A stretch of 64,000 nucleotides of DNA from Janibacter limosus (GCF_004295485.1 NZ_CP036164.1:2790001-2854000), one strand, 5' to 3'. Positions 7,828 through 17,031 are shown, numbered from the stretch's first letter. Notes: generated from the letters alone by a model not told the origin. Program-made: numbers and translations.

Positions 7828-8853
7828 ATGATCGTTCGCCCACTCCCCCGGAGCCCTCACCTGACCCGTCAGGGCGACTCGGCCCTGGCCGAGCTCCTGC
7901 ACCGGGCGCGCGTCGCGGCGGCGGACCGCGCAGCCCTGCCCGCCGACGCCAGCTACTGGCAGGCCGCCGAGACCCGCTCGGCGATGGCGATGGCCCGGGC
8001 GGACCAGATCTTCGGGGGTCGCCATGATGCCCGGACGCTCCTCGCGGTCCTGGTGGCCAGCGTGGCCCGGGCCGATCTGCACGTCCCCGACGACCAGCCC
8101 CACGGCTCCCGGCGCTCCAGCTCACCCGCCGACCAGGTCTTCGACTCGACGACGATGGCCGGCTGGCTGCGGGCGACCTCGTCCACCGCTTCGTCCGGCG
8201 AGGTCTATGCCGAGGGCGCCGTGGCAGCCGAGGAGGTCCTGGCGTCTGACCTCGGGGCCGAGCGCCTCGCAGCGGCGTGGACCTCGGCATGCGGCGTCTC
8301 GCTGCTCGAGCTCGTCGCCCAGGTCGCGTCGATGCCGGCCGCGGACCAGCCCTCGGTGAGCGAGGTCCGGTTGCTGCAGCGGGTCACCTGCCACTGCCTC
8401 GCCACCAACCGGGGCATGACGCCGGCACAGCTCACGCGGCTGGTGGGCAGCGACCGGCGCACCATGTCGACCTGGCTGCGCTACGGCGCGCCCTCCCGAG
8501 GCAACACCGGCCATCTCGTCCCCGCCCGGCACTGCGCCACCGTCGTCGGGATGTCGCTCGGTGACTGGCGGACCGTCCAGGACGCGGCGGCGGGCTGCCG
8601 GGTGACCGTTGGCCCGAGGACGCGCGTGGTCGCACCTGCCCCGGTCGCGGGGCGCCGAGCCGTCACCTGGGACGAGGGAGAGGTCATGGAGTGGTTCGAG
8701 AGCCACCCGGCGCTCTCATGCGAGGGTCGGTGCCGCCGACACAGCGTCCAGGCCGTGCCGGTCGCCGCTGTCGCCGGTGGGGGCGACGCTCGTACCACGC
8801 ATCGCCTGTCGGCCCCCGACCACCGCAGCCGTCGCTGGCTGCACTCGGTCTGA
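7828..8853 (+). CDS. Unrecognised protein with possible helix-turn-helix
   Basis: A 341-residue protein I do not recognise. Third codon positions are strongly G/C, AGGAAAAGC precedes the ATG, and its TGA overlaps the TetR ATG by one base (TGATG), all arguing that it is expressed. The N-terminal half is helical and alanine-rich. Around residues 195-220 TPAQLTRLVGSDRRTMSTWL reads like a helix-turn-helix. The last ~60 residues are low-complexity and may be poorly conserved. Coupling to TetR suggests a co-regulator or partner in controlling the divergent catabolic operon, but that is only inference. An alternative is an old regulator whose C-terminus was replaced. Confidence 0.6.
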   Translation: MIVRPLPRSPHLTRQGDSALAELLHRARVAAADRAALPADASYWQAAETRSAMAMARADQIFGGRHDARTLLAVLVASVARADLHVPDDQPHGSRRSSSPADQVFDSTTMAGWLRATSSTASSGEVYAEGAVAAEEVLASDLGAERLAAAWTSACGVSLLELVAQVASMPAADQPSVSEVRLLQRVTCHCLATNRGMTPAQLTRLVGSDRRTMSTWLRYGAPSRGNTGHLVPARHCATVVGMSLGDWRTVQDAAAGCRVTVGPRTRVVAPAPVAGRRAVTWDEGEVMEWFESHPALSCEGRCRRHSVQAVPVAAVAGGGDARTTHRLSAPDHRSRRWLHSV

Positions 8854-9533
8854 TGGTGCAGTCAGGAACAGCTGCCCAGACCGCTGCGCCTGCGGTCGAG
8901 AGTGCGGGAACGCCGGCGGGCGCGGGCTCCGGCCGCCGCGAGCAGAACCGGACCCGGCTGCGCCACAACGTCCACGCCACGGCCTGGCAGCTCGTCAACG
9001 AGCGCGGGTATGACGAGGTGACGGTCGAGGACATCGCTGCGGGAGCGGGCATCTCGGTCGCCACCTTCTATCGCCACTTCTCCGGCAAGGACGACGTGAT
9101 CACCAGGCGCTGGCTCTCACCCGAGCGTTACGGCTCCCTCGTGGACCGGATCGATGTCTCCTACGACATGCCACGGGCGGTGGCCGGCCTCTTCTCGAGG
9201 TACGCCGCCGCGGTCGAGAGCTACGACGTCAGCCTGCACACCCGCCTCAAGACGATCCACCTCGACGCAGGCCTGCGGACGGCGATGGCCCGCGGCCGCG
9301 AGGAGGACGTGCAGACCCTGTGCGACCTCTTCGGTCGGATGATCGGCGTCGACCCAGCGGTGCAACCGATCCAGCTGGCGGGGGCCGTGACGATCACCGC
9401 CCGCTCGACGACGATGTCCTACTGGGCCGCCCTGGACGGGTCCGAGTCACTCACCGACCTGCTCGACGAGTGCGCCCGAGCCTTGGCACCGATGCTCACG
9501 CAGTGTCAAGTGATGGCCCTGGCTGCGCGCTGA
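8853..9533 (+). CDS. TetR/AcrR-family transcriptional regulator
   Basis: A 226-residue regulator. The N-terminal DNA-binding domain has NERGYDEVTVEDIAAGAG followed by ISVATFYRHFSGKDDVI, the canonical TetR helix-turn-helix (about residues 50-80). The C-terminal ligand domain is ordinary. The first ~30 residues are low-complexity. The start at 8853 overlaps the previous stop, implying translational coupling. The 3' end runs 38 bp into the convergent MFS gene. It is a candidate repressor of the divergent SDR-P450-dioxygenase operon and perhaps of the MFS exporter. Confidence 0.88.
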   Translation: MVQSGTAAQTAAPAVESAGTPAGAGSGRREQNRTRLRHNVHATAWQLVNERGYDEVTVEDIAAGAGISVATFYRHFSGKDDVITRRWLSPERYGSLVDRIDVSYDMPRAVAGLFSRYAAAVESYDVSLHTRLKTIHLDAGLRTAMARGREEDVQTLCDLFGRMIGVDPAVQPIQLAGAVTITARSTTMSYWAALDGSESLTDLLDECARALAPMLTQCQVMALAAR

Positions 9534-10914
9534 CACCCACACCGGGGTCGGGGCTGCGGCGCGGCAGGGTGATCACGGCGCACACGGCCGAGGCGAGCGC
9601 CAGCCCCGCACCGACCAGCGCCGCCATGGTGAAAGCGTGCGGAGCGAGGGTCTCGCCCGGCGAGAGGGCATCGAGGACCGTGGCCGCCAGCGCGCTGCCG
9701 GCAGCGAACCCGAAGAAGCGCACCACCTGGTTGGCGCTCAATGCGCTGCTGGTGTCGTGTGCGGGGACGTGCCGGACGACGACCACAGGGATCATCGCGA
9801 AGGTCCCCCCTGCCCCGAGGCCCGCGATCCCCATCGCCACCGCGATCTGCACCCAACCGTCCCGGTCGACGGCGAAGACGAGGATCGCACCCAGGTAGGC
9901 GAGCGACCCCAGCGGCAGCACCCGCTCCGGCCCCCACCTGTCAGCGATCCGACGGGCCACCCGGTTGCCCCCGAAACCACAGATGGCGTAGGGCACCAGC
10001 ATGAGGCCGGCGAAGAGCGGCGAGCTCGCCAACCCGCCGGACTCCCGCGGCGCCTGGACCAGCTGGACCATGAGCGTGATGAGGACGTAGACGCCGGCAC
10101 CGACGAGCAGTGCCACGAGGTTGGCCCCGAGGGCACCCCTGCGCACCGCCTGCTGCAGATCGACCATCGGGTCCGGCAGACCCCAGGCCCTGACGGCCCA
10201 GACCCCGAGCAGCGCAAGGCCCGACAGTGCCAGGACGACGAAGGGGGTGGAGGTCCAGCCCCAGCGAGAGGCCTGGCTGATGGCCAGCATGAGCGCGAGC
10301 GTGCCGGCCGCCAGGACGACGCCGTCCAACCAGTCGACCTGCTGGTCCGGGTGGGAGCTCGCCGGCAGGGTGCGTACCGCGAGGACCAGGGCGACCGCGG
10401 TGAGCGCGAGACCGAACCAGAAGGCACCCCGCACCCCCCAGAGGGTCGCGAGGAGGGAGGTCGTCGGATACCCGAGCCCGGCGAACGTCAGGTTGCTGAC
10501 GGACAGCACCCCCAGGAGCTGGGGCAGGCGCTCCGGCGGGGCCGCATCCCGAGCGGCAGCCATCGCCAGAGGGAGGACGCCGATGCCAAATCCCTGGAGG
10601 ACCCGTCCCACGACCAGCCCGGCGAACCCGAGCGGCAGCGCGGACAGCAGGCAGCCGAGCGCAACCAGGCCCAAGCAGGCCAGCAGCACCGGGCGCCGGC
10701 GTGTCCCACCGCCCAGTCGACCGACGATCGGTGAGATGACGGCGCCGACGAGCAGAGGCGCGGTCTGCACCCACTGGGCCCAGACCAGGGGCACCTGCTC
10801 CTGGAGCGCGACGGCCGTGACGAGCGGTGCGCCGAGACTGCTGATGAGCGCCGTCGACGCCGACAGCATGACCAAGGTGATGAAGAGCGCGCGGCGCCCC
10901 GGCGCAGCTCGCAC
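9496..10914 (-). CDS. MFS transporter (drug/solute exporter type)
   Basis: A 472-residue multi-spanning permease of the major facilitator superfamily, 14-helix DHA2-like in pattern. Hydrophobic segments run throughout, and a loop 2-3 motif-A-like stretch reads GRLGGGTRRRPVLL. A basic FGGNRVARRIADR sits at the middle of the second half. The GTG at 10914 is used. It starts 35 bp after the amidohydrolase stop, so both are probably one transcript. It likely exports a toxic substrate or metabolite; direction and substrate are not visible. Confidence 0.85.
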   Translation of the reverse strand: MRAAPGRRALFITLVMLSASTALISSLGAPLVTAVALQEQVPLVWAQWVQTAPLLVGAVISPIVGRLGGGTRRRPVLLACLGLVALGCLLSALPLGFAGLVVGRVLQGFGIGVLPLAMAAARDAAPPERLPQLLGVLSVSNLTFAGLGYPTTSLLATLWGVRGAFWFGLALTAVALVLAVRTLPASSHPDQQVDWLDGVVLAAGTLALMLAISQASRWGWTSTPFVVLALSGLALLGVWAVRAWGLPDPMVDLQQAVRRGALGANLVALLVGAGVYVLITLMVQLVQAPRESGGLASSPLFAGLMLVPYAICGFGGNRVARRIADRWGPERVLPLGSLAYLGAILVFAVDRDGWVQIAVAMGIAGLGAGGTFAMIPVVVVRHVPAHDTSSALSANQVVRFFGFAAGSALAATVLDALSPGETLAPHAFTMAALVGAGLALASAVCAVITLPRRSPDPGVGVSAQPGPSLDTA

Positions 10915-10949
10915 GCTACCCGCCCTTCATCCCGGTCGGACGCGAGTGC

Positions 10950-12137
10950 TCAGCGATCGAAGCGCAGGATCTTGCGCGCGTTGAGCTCGGTGATCTTGTG
11001 GCAGTCCTCGTCGGAGACGTCGGCGAGGATCTCGGCGGCGCGCTTGCGGCTGTTGGGCCAGTTGGAGTCGGAGTGAGGATAGTCGACCTCGAGCATCACC
11101 CGGTCGGCACTGATGTAGCCGTCACCGAGGTTGGCCAGACCGTGCACGTCGTCGATGAAGCATCCCCAGAAGTGCTTCTGGAAGAGCTCGGACGGCTTGG
11201 CCGCCTTGTCGATGTTCTGGTACCAGCGGTGCCGCTCCCACGTGTAGTCGGCGCGCTCGAGGATGTAGGGGAACCAGCCGATACCACCCTCGGCGAGGAT
11301 GAACTGTAGCTTGGGGTGCTTCTGCAGCTGGCCGGAGAAGAGCAGCTCGACCGAGGACCACATGAGGTTGCTCGCGAAGAGCGCCGTCGGGATCGCGTAG
11401 GGCACGGGCGACTCGGCCATGGCCTCCGCAGAGCGGCCCATGGTGCCGGTCGCCACGCTGAAGGGGAACCCCGGGACGAAGCCGCCGGATCCGAAGTGGA
11501 GGCTGACCGGCATCTCGGTCTCCTCGCAGACGTCCCACAACGGCGTCCAGTAGTCGTTGGTGAAGCCCGGCAGGCCGAGCGGGATCGGGTTGTCGGGGAA
11601 CGAGATCGTCCTGGCGCCCTTGGCGGCCATGCGCTCGACCTCCTTGACCGCAGCGTCGACGTCCCACACCGGGAGCAGCGCCATGGGGATGAGCCGGTCG
11701 GGCGCGTATGCGCACCACTCGTCGACCTGCCAGTCGTTCCACGCCTTGATGCAGAGCTCGGCGAGCTCCTTGTCCTTGGCGCGGTGGAAGACGCCGCCGC
11801 CGAAGCCCGGGAAGGACGGGAAGCTGAGCGCGGCCTGGACGCCGTCGATGTCCATGTCCTCGATGCGGGCCTTGGGCTCGTAGCAACCGGGGATCATGTC
11901 CTCGTAGCGGACCGGCTCTGCGCCGAAGTCCTTGGGCTCACGGCCCGCGACCGCGTTGATGCCGATGTAGGGGAAGAGCTGACCCTCGTACTTCCAGGTG
12001 TGGTTGCCCTCCGCCGTGGTGATGATCTGCGGACCGGAAGCCTGGTACCGCTCCGGGAGGCGATCAGCCCACACCCGCGGGTGCTCGATCACGTGGTCGT
12101 CGACGGAGACGATCTGCATGTTGTCCTGGAGCGGCAC
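10950..12137 (-). CDS. Amidohydrolase-2 (ACMSD-like decarboxylase/hydrolase)
   Basis: A protein of about 395 residues of the amidohydrolase_2 family, which contains ACMSD and gamma-resorcylate-type decarboxylases. It has the N-terminal VSVDDHVIEHP, where a D-x-H replaces the usual H-x-H metal motif as in many actinobacterial members, SLHFGSGGF (metal histidine) and the C-terminal EVDYPHSDSNWP. The GTG at 12137 has GAGGAGG at ideal spacing. An ATG at 12143 touches that site and an ATG at 12119 is a third choice. It fits non-oxidative decarboxylation or hydrolysis of a ring-derived acid (inference). It is transcribed with the MFS gene. Confidence 0.82.
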   Translation of the reverse strand: MPLQDNMQIVSVDDHVIEHPRVWADRLPERYQASGPQIITTAEGNHTWKYEGQLFPYIGINAVAGREPKDFGAEPVRYEDMIPGCYEPKARIEDMDIDGVQAALSFPSFPGFGGGVFHRAKDKELAELCIKAWNDWQVDEWCAYAPDRLIPMALLPVWDVDAAVKEVERMAAKGARTISFPDNPIPLGLPGFTNDYWTPLWDVCEETEMPVSLHFGSGGFVPGFPFSVATGTMGRSAEAMAESPVPYAIPTALFASNLMWSSVELLFSGQLQKHPKLQFILAEGGIGWFPYILERADYTWERHRWYQNIDKAAKPSELFQKHFWGCFIDDVHGLANLGDGYISADRVMLEVDYPHSDSNWPNSRKRAAEILADVSDEDCHKITELNARKILRFDR

Positions 12138-12143
12138 GTCCAT

Positions 12144-12223
12144 CCTCCTCGATAGATTAATAGTACACTTATCGTATATCATGTTCATTGCGGAGACCAA
12201 CCCGACCGACAAAGGACTGGCTG
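12144..12223. promoter_or_regulatory. AT-rich divergent promoter region
   Basis: About 30 bases near 12151-12182 are strikingly AT-rich for this genome (TTAATAGTACACTTATCG). On the minus strand TACTAT/TATTAAT could be a -10 for the amidohydrolase. On the plus strand TATCGT/TATATC could serve the 102-residue gene, whose AAAGGA site is at 12211-12216. Two promoters appear to share this space. Confidence 0.5.
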
Positions 12224-12532
12224 ATGACCGACAACCTCGAAAACTTCGAAGCCCCTGACGACCTCGACGGGACGGCCCAGGCGGCCGGCGCTCCCTCGGC
12301 ACCCGACGAGGACGACCACGACCTGCTCACCTACTCGATCGCCACGGACCGCTTGCGGGACCAGATCGTCATGGACGGGCAGGAGCTGACCGCGGTGATC
12401 GCCAACCACGGCGAGGACTCCGAGCAGGCCACCGCGCTGCGAGAGCGCATCCAGCAGCTGCGGGATGGCGTGGAGCGACACGGGCAGGCACAGCGTGACC
12501 ACGTCAACGAGCGCGAGTTCTTCGGCGAGTAG
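12224..12532 (+). CDS. Small acidic conserved-type hypothetical protein
   Basis: A 102-residue, strongly acidic protein with AAAGGA seven bases before the ATG. Residues 1-40 are disordered and rich in D, E and A. Residues 45-95 form charged helices with coiled-coil character (ATALRERIQQLRDGVERHGQ). No transmembrane segment or signal is visible. It is divergent from the amidohydrolase-MFS pair and shares its promoter space. I do not recognise the family; a helical adaptor or regulator would fit the composition, but that is a guess. Confidence 0.7.
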   Translation: MTDNLENFEAPDDLDGTAQAAGAPSAPDEDDHDLLTYSIATDRLRDQIVMDGQELTAVIANHGEDSEQATALRERIQQLRDGVERHGQAQRDHVNEREFFGE

Positions 12533-12565
12533 CCCGACTCGCCCGGGGACCACTCCCTCGGGTGC

Positions 12566-13933
12566 TCACAGCGAGCCGTGGACGACGACCCCTTCGACGA
12601 GGGTCGCCACGACCTCCGGGCCGGAGGGGGCGTCGTCACCCAGGACGAGCAGGTCCGCCGGGTCTCCCGGGGCCAGGACCCTGACCGGCCAACCACGACC
12701 GGCGCTGCGCTGGTACATCTTCGCGGCGGTCACCGGGCCCAGGCCCTCGTCGGCGCCGAGCACTGCCCCGCTCCCGGTCCGCCGGGTCGTCGCCGCCTCG
12801 ATGCCGCGCCACGGGCTGATCGGGCCCAGGGGCGCATCGCTCCCACCGAGGAGGGGGACGCCCGCGGCGGCGAGAGCGCGTAGCCGGAAGAGCTCGTGGT
12901 GACGATCGGGTTCCACCTCGTCGAGATAGCGATCACCGCGCGTGGCGATCAACCCGGGCTGGACGCACACCGCGACCCCGGCCCGGGCGATCAGCTCGGC
13001 ATAACCCTCGGGAACGACGTTGGCGTGCTCGATCCGATCGCCCGGGCCCAGCCCCGCGCTGAGAGCCAGCGCCAGCTGGACGTCGGTGACGCAGTGCACG
13101 GCGACGCCGCGATCGACGGCATGTGCCGCCTCGACCTGCTGAGCGAGCAGGTCGAGGCGGGGTAGGGCGTCGTCGTCGAGCACGATCTTGACGGCGTCCA
13201 CGACGACCCGACCGGTTGGCTCCGGCATGGCGAAGGACGTGACCGACCCCTTCGTCATCGCCCAGATCCGCTGGGGCAGATTAGCGCTCGCGAGCATCGC
13301 CAACGCGGCGAGGTCGTTGAGGTGCCCAGCGTCAGTGACCGACGTGACACCATGGGCCGCCAGCCGCTGTCCTAGCCGCAGCCAGTCCGGCTGGTGCGGG
13401 GGGAGACGCTCTCGCATCCACGCGTCCAGGCGGACGAGATGACCCGTGGGTCGTCCTGCTGCGTCGCGCTCCACCCCGTCAGGCTGCGGTGATCCATCAG
13501 CCCTGTCCCCCAGCACCTCCGCGAGCCCGGTCGAGTCGAGCACCCACCTGCTGCCGGTGCGGTCCTGGATCCGCACCGGTCCGACCGCGACCTCGTCCAG
13601 GTCACGGCGGTCGAGCCATCCCGACTGGGTGAGGTCATAACCGATACCCCTCAGCCATCCCTCGGGATGACGCTGTCGCGCCGCCCGGAGCAGCGCGCCC
13701 AGCCCACCCCCGGCGACCAGCTCATCGGGAGTCAAGGACACCGAGTCGACGGCCGCGGCGGCGGCCGCCAGGTGGATGTGGTGGTCGTGCAAGCCGGGGA
13801 TCAGCCGCGCGCCCTCGAGATCCACCTCGGCTGCACCCGCCGCACCGCGGTCCGCCAGGAGTCCCCCCACGATGTGGAGGTCACGGAGACGACCGGAGAT
13901 CGACGCGTTGCGCAGCGTGCGGTCGACGCTCAT
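12566..13933 (-). CDS. Amidohydrolase family protein (YtcJ-like)
   Basis: A 455-residue metal-dependent hydrolase. The metal motif is GLHDHHIHL near residue 50. Later come AVHCVTDVQ (histidine), RIEHANVVP (histidine) and GGSDAPLGP (aspartate), and the protein ends with the PADLLVLG beta-sandwich return typical of the family. It is somewhat shorter than typical YtcJ proteins (~540). Its ATG overlaps the CoA-transferase stop as ATGA, so the two are cotranslated. It may hydrolyse an amide or lactam linked to the CoA pathway encoded around it (inference). Confidence 0.8.
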   Translation of the reverse strand: MSVDRTLRNASISGRLRDLHIVGGLLADRGAAGAAEVDLEGARLIPGLHDHHIHLAAAAAAVDSVSLTPDELVAGGGLGALLRAARQRHPEGWLRGIGYDLTQSGWLDRRDLDEVAVGPVRIQDRTGSRWVLDSTGLAEVLGDRADGSPQPDGVERDAAGRPTGHLVRLDAWMRERLPPHQPDWLRLGQRLAAHGVTSVTDAGHLNDLAALAMLASANLPQRIWAMTKGSVTSFAMPEPTGRVVVDAVKIVLDDDALPRLDLLAQQVEAAHAVDRGVAVHCVTDVQLALALSAGLGPGDRIEHANVVPEGYAELIARAGVAVCVQPGLIATRGDRYLDEVEPDRHHELFRLRALAAAGVPLLGGSDAPLGPISPWRGIEAATTRRTGSGAVLGADEGLGPVTAAKMYQRSAGRGWPVRVLAPGDPADLLVLGDDAPSGPEVVATLVEGVVVHGSL

Positions 13934-15153
13934 CGCGCGACCCGGGCCAGCACGTGCGAGGTGTCCGCACCGAGCGGGGCAGCGCTGCCGGCCGCCCTTC
14001 GAAGGCGCGGCCGGGACACCGGCTCGTCGCCGAGGCACCACTGCTCCACCGACACTCCCCCGTGCTGGCAGCGCTGTGCAGCGATGGCCCTCGCACCCGG
14101 CTCGGCCACCACGAGGGAGGCGACCTGCTCCATCGAGATGTCGACGACGCCTGCGGCGCCCCGCAGGACCGCTGCCGCGGCAACCACACCGCACAGCGGG
14201 TCGGCGATGGCATCACCGGCAAAGCAGGGCTCTCCCGCCTCGTCCCAGGCGACCAACCCGGCCCCTGCTGCGACGTCGTCGCCGAATCCCACCGAGTCAT
14301 CGTCCCGCCCTCGCGCGGTGATCGCCACCCAGGCCTGGGTGCGGCCCGTCATGGCTCCCGGGTCCAGCCCGAGGCCGGCGATGGCTCGCGACCGTGCGGC
14401 GGTGATGACGACATCGGCCCGAGCGACCAAGAGCCCGAGGTCGGCGCGCCCTGCCGTCGTGGTGAGGTCCAGCGCGACCGACTCCTTGCCGACGTTGAGC
14501 AGGTCGTAGAAGTCGGAGTTGCCCCGCCGCGCGCCATCCGGTCGGGGCGACGACTCGACCTTGATCACCCGCGCTCCGGCACGCAGCAGGAGTGCCCCGC
14601 ACAGCGGGCCGGCCCAGAGCGCCGAGAGGTCGACGACGACCGCCCCGTCGAGATCTCGCTCGGCCCCCTTCGCGTGGGGCCACCACCACGGCGAGGGGTG
14701 GGCCCGCGCGCCTCCGACGACGGCCGCGGCCAGCCCGAGCAGCCGAGCACGCTCGACGACCGCTGCGCCCGGACGGGAGGCGATCGCGGACTCCACGACA
14801 GGCCACGGCTCGTCGGCGGCGGGCGACTCGAGGCCGAGCAGGGCGGGGATGAGCTCGACGTCCTCCGGGCGGGGCAGCGACAGCGCGACCCATCCGTCCC
14901 GTGCCCGCAGCAGACGCCCGGCACCCCCGAGCGTCACGCGACCGTCACGCTCCCAGCCGGTGAGTGCGGCCCGCTCCGCGAGGAGCCCGGAGTCGAGGCC
15001 GAAGGGGGCCGCGAGCTCGTCGACGAGGGTGGCCGCGCGTGTCGGCGGGCAGAGGGGGGCACCACCGGCATGGCCGGTGAGGCTCATCGCACCGGATCTG
15101 GCCCACGCGCGGTCATCCTTCGACGGTGTCATCGCGTCGGGTGTGGCGTGCAT
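13930..15153 (-). CDS. CaiB/BaiF-like CoA-transferase family III
   Basis: A 407-residue protein. The centre carries the family III hallmark VVVDLSALWAGPLCGALL, then GARVIKVESSPRPDGAR, YDLLNVGKESVALDL and LVARADVVI. The family moves CoA between acids through an aspartyl intermediate. I could not place the catalytic aspartate with certainty, and the first ~150 residues are more divergent than usual. The start at 15153 lies 14 bp from the divergent crotonase start, so the two promoters overlap. The downstream amidohydrolase overlaps it by ATGA. Confidence 0.8.
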   Translation of the reverse strand: MHATPDAMTPSKDDRAWARSGAMSLTGHAGGAPLCPPTRAATLVDELAAPFGLDSGLLAERAALTGWERDGRVTLGGAGRLLRARDGWVALSLPRPEDVELIPALLGLESPAADEPWPVVESAIASRPGAAVVERARLLGLAAAVVGGARAHPSPWWWPHAKGAERDLDGAVVVDLSALWAGPLCGALLLRAGARVIKVESSPRPDGARRGNSDFYDLLNVGKESVALDLTTTAGRADLGLLVARADVVITAARSRAIAGLGLDPGAMTGRTQAWVAITARGRDDDSVGFGDDVAAGAGLVAWDEAGEPCFAGDAIADPLCGVVAAAAVLRGAAGVVDISMEQVASLVVAEPGARAIAAQRCQHGGVSVEQWCLGDEPVSRPRLRRAAGSAAPLGADTSHVLARVAR

Positions 15154-15167
15154 GATCTCACCGTAGT

Positions 15168-16193
15168 GTGAGCCACGTGGATCGCTTCGACGTCTCATCG
15201 CTCGTGACGCCCGGCGCTGTCGCGGCAGTACGCGAATCCCTGAGCGTGCTGCACACGGGCTCCCCCGTCATCATCGATGCAGCGGACGCAGCAGCCGTGG
15301 CGGCACCCGCCGCCGGGTCGCCCGGATCCGTGCTGCGCGAGGTGGCCGCTCCGGTGCTCGCGGTCGGCGATCCCTTCGTCGCCCCACCCTGGCTCGTCGA
15401 CGTGGCCGACGCCTGCGTCACCACCCACCCCGATCCCCCGTCGCCGTGGGTGAGCTCCGACCCGAGCGCCTGCGCCGATGCCGTCAAGGCCCAGCCGCTG
15501 GCCGCCCTGGCGCTCGTACGCCTCCTCCGGGCCACCCCCGCCCTCGAGGTCTCCGTGGCGATCGCCGCCGAGGCAGCCACCTATGCCGCGCTGCTGGGCA
15601 GCGCAGCCTTCACGACCTGGCGCGCTGCCACCGATGCCGAGCACCACGTGGCCGACGAACCCGTGCTCCTGAGCCGCTCCGGCGACGTGCTGTGCGTCGA
15701 GCTCAACCGGCCGGGCGTGCACAACGCGGTGGACACGGCACTGCGTGATGCCCTCGTCGAGGCCCTGGGCCTGGCCGAGTCGGACCCGGCACTTCGCGTC
15801 GAGCTGAGCGGACGCGGGGCGAGCTTCTGCGCAGGCGGCGACCTCAGCGAGTTCGGGCAGGTCGGTGACCCGGCAACCTCGGTCGCCGTCCGGGCCACCC
15901 GTCACCCGGGCGCCAGCGCGCACCGCATCGCCCCGCGACTGACCGTCCGCATCCACGGGGCGTGCATCGGGGCCGGCATCGAGCTCGCGGCCTTCGCCGG
16001 GCACGTCATCGCCGACCCCGGAACCACCATGAGACTCCCCGAGCTGAGCATGGGGTTGGTCCCCGGAGCCGGCGGCACAGTCAGCCTCCCGCGCCGGATC
16101 GGTCGTCATCGCACCGCGTGGCTCGCCCTGTCCGGCGAGCCCGTCGACGCCCGCACCGCCCTGCGCTGGGGGCTCGTCGATGCGCTCGGTTGA
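15168..16193 (+). CDS. Enoyl-CoA hydratase/isomerase with N-terminal extension
   Basis: A 341-residue protein. The crotonase fold occupies about residues 170-341: VLCVELNRPGVHNAV, GASFCAGGDLSEF (oxyanion and CoA), GACIGAGIEL and LPELSMGLVPGAGGT. Both glutamates that act in enoyl-CoA hydratases are present (GIEL and PEL). The N-terminal ~165 residues are not a standard crotonase; stretches such as APVLAVGDP and ATYAALLGSAAFTTWR suggest a worn second crotonase-like domain. GTG at 15168 is used; a second GTG lies three codons on. It overlaps the following dehydrogenase by 14 bp. It likely hydrates or isomerises a CoA-thioester intermediate. Confidence 0.85.
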   Translation: MSHVDRFDVSSLVTPGAVAAVRESLSVLHTGSPVIIDAADAAAVAAPAAGSPGSVLREVAAPVLAVGDPFVAPPWLVDVADACVTTHPDPPSPWVSSDPSACADAVKAQPLAALALVRLLRATPALEVSVAIAAEAATYAALLGSAAFTTWRAATDAEHHVADEPVLLSRSGDVLCVELNRPGVHNAVDTALRDALVEALGLAESDPALRVELSGRGASFCAGGDLSEFGQVGDPATSVAVRATRHPGASAHRIAPRLTVRIHGACIGAGIELAAFAGHVIADPGTTMRLPELSMGLVPGAGGTVSLPRRIGRHRTAWLALSGEPVDARTALRWGLVDALG

Positions 16194-17031
16194 CCACGCC
16201 TCGGCCGCCGACGAGCGTCCACCCGTCGCCTTCATCGGCACCGGCCAGATCGGCGGCCCGATGGTCCGCAGACTGCTCGCCGACGGGGTCGAGGTCCATG
16301 TCCACGCCCGGCGCCCCGACGTGCGCGACGACCTGGCCGCCGCCGGCGCCGTGATCCACGACTCGGTCGCCCGGGCCGTCACCGGGCGCTCGGTCGTCCT
16401 CGTGTGCCTCTACGACGACTCCCAGCTCCACGAGGTCTGCCTGGGACCGGACGGCGCGATCGCCGCCATGCCCCGTGGCGGGCTGCTGGCCAGTCACACG
16501 ACCGGGCTGCCCTCGACCCTGGCCGAGCTGGCGGAGGCAGCGAGCGCCCGAGGCGTGGACGTCATCGATGCCCCCTTCAGCGGCACCAGCAAGGACGTGC
16601 TCGCCGGACGCCTGACGATCATGCTCGGCGGTGACGACGCCACGCAGGAGCGGATCACCCCCTTCGTCCGCGCCTACGCCCGCACGGTGATCCGCACCGG
16701 GCCCCGTGGATCAGCTCTGTCCGTCAAGCTGGTCAACAACCTGCTCTTCGCCGCCCAGGCACAGCTCACCGCTCACGTCCTCCGGATCGGCGACGCCCTG
16801 GACCTCGACCGGGCCACGCTGCTCGAGGCCGTCGCGGCGAGCAGCGGGTCCAGCGCCTTCATCACCAAGCTGGGCGGCTACCCGGACGCCGAGACCATGT
16901 TTGCGACCGTCACGCCCTACCTGACCAAGGATGTACGGATGGCCCGGGCCGTCGCCGACGAGCTCGGCGTCGACCTGGGCGTCGTCGGGGCGACCGTCTC
17001 GGACGGGCCCCTCGATCTCACTCCCGGCTGA
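16180..17031 (+). CDS. 3-hydroxyisobutyrate dehydrogenase-like NAD(P) oxidoreductase
   Basis: A 283-residue beta-hydroxyacid dehydrogenase. The N-terminal Rossmann motif is FIGTGQIGGPM, the substrate loop near residue 127 is DAPFSGTSKDVLAGRL (the family's DAPVSGG region), and the catalytic lysine is in SVKLVNNLL. The helical C-terminal domain is complete. It oxidises a beta-hydroxy acid to the semialdehyde or ketone. The ATG at 16180 overlaps the crotonase stop by 14 bp, so hydration and oxidation steps are encoded as a unit. The exact substrate is unknown. Confidence 0.87.
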   Translation: MRSVDHASAADERPPVAFIGTGQIGGPMVRRLLADGVEVHVHARRPDVRDDLAAAGAVIHDSVARAVTGRSVVLVCLYDDSQLHEVCLGPDGAIAAMPRGGLLASHTTGLPSTLAELAEAASARGVDVIDAPFSGTSKDVLAGRLTIMLGGDDATQERITPFVRAYARTVIRTGPRGSALSVKLVNNLLFAAQAQLTAHVLRIGDALDLDRATLLEAVAASSGSSAFITKLGGYPDAETMFATVTPYLTKDVRMARAVADELGVDLGVVGATVSDGPLDLTPG

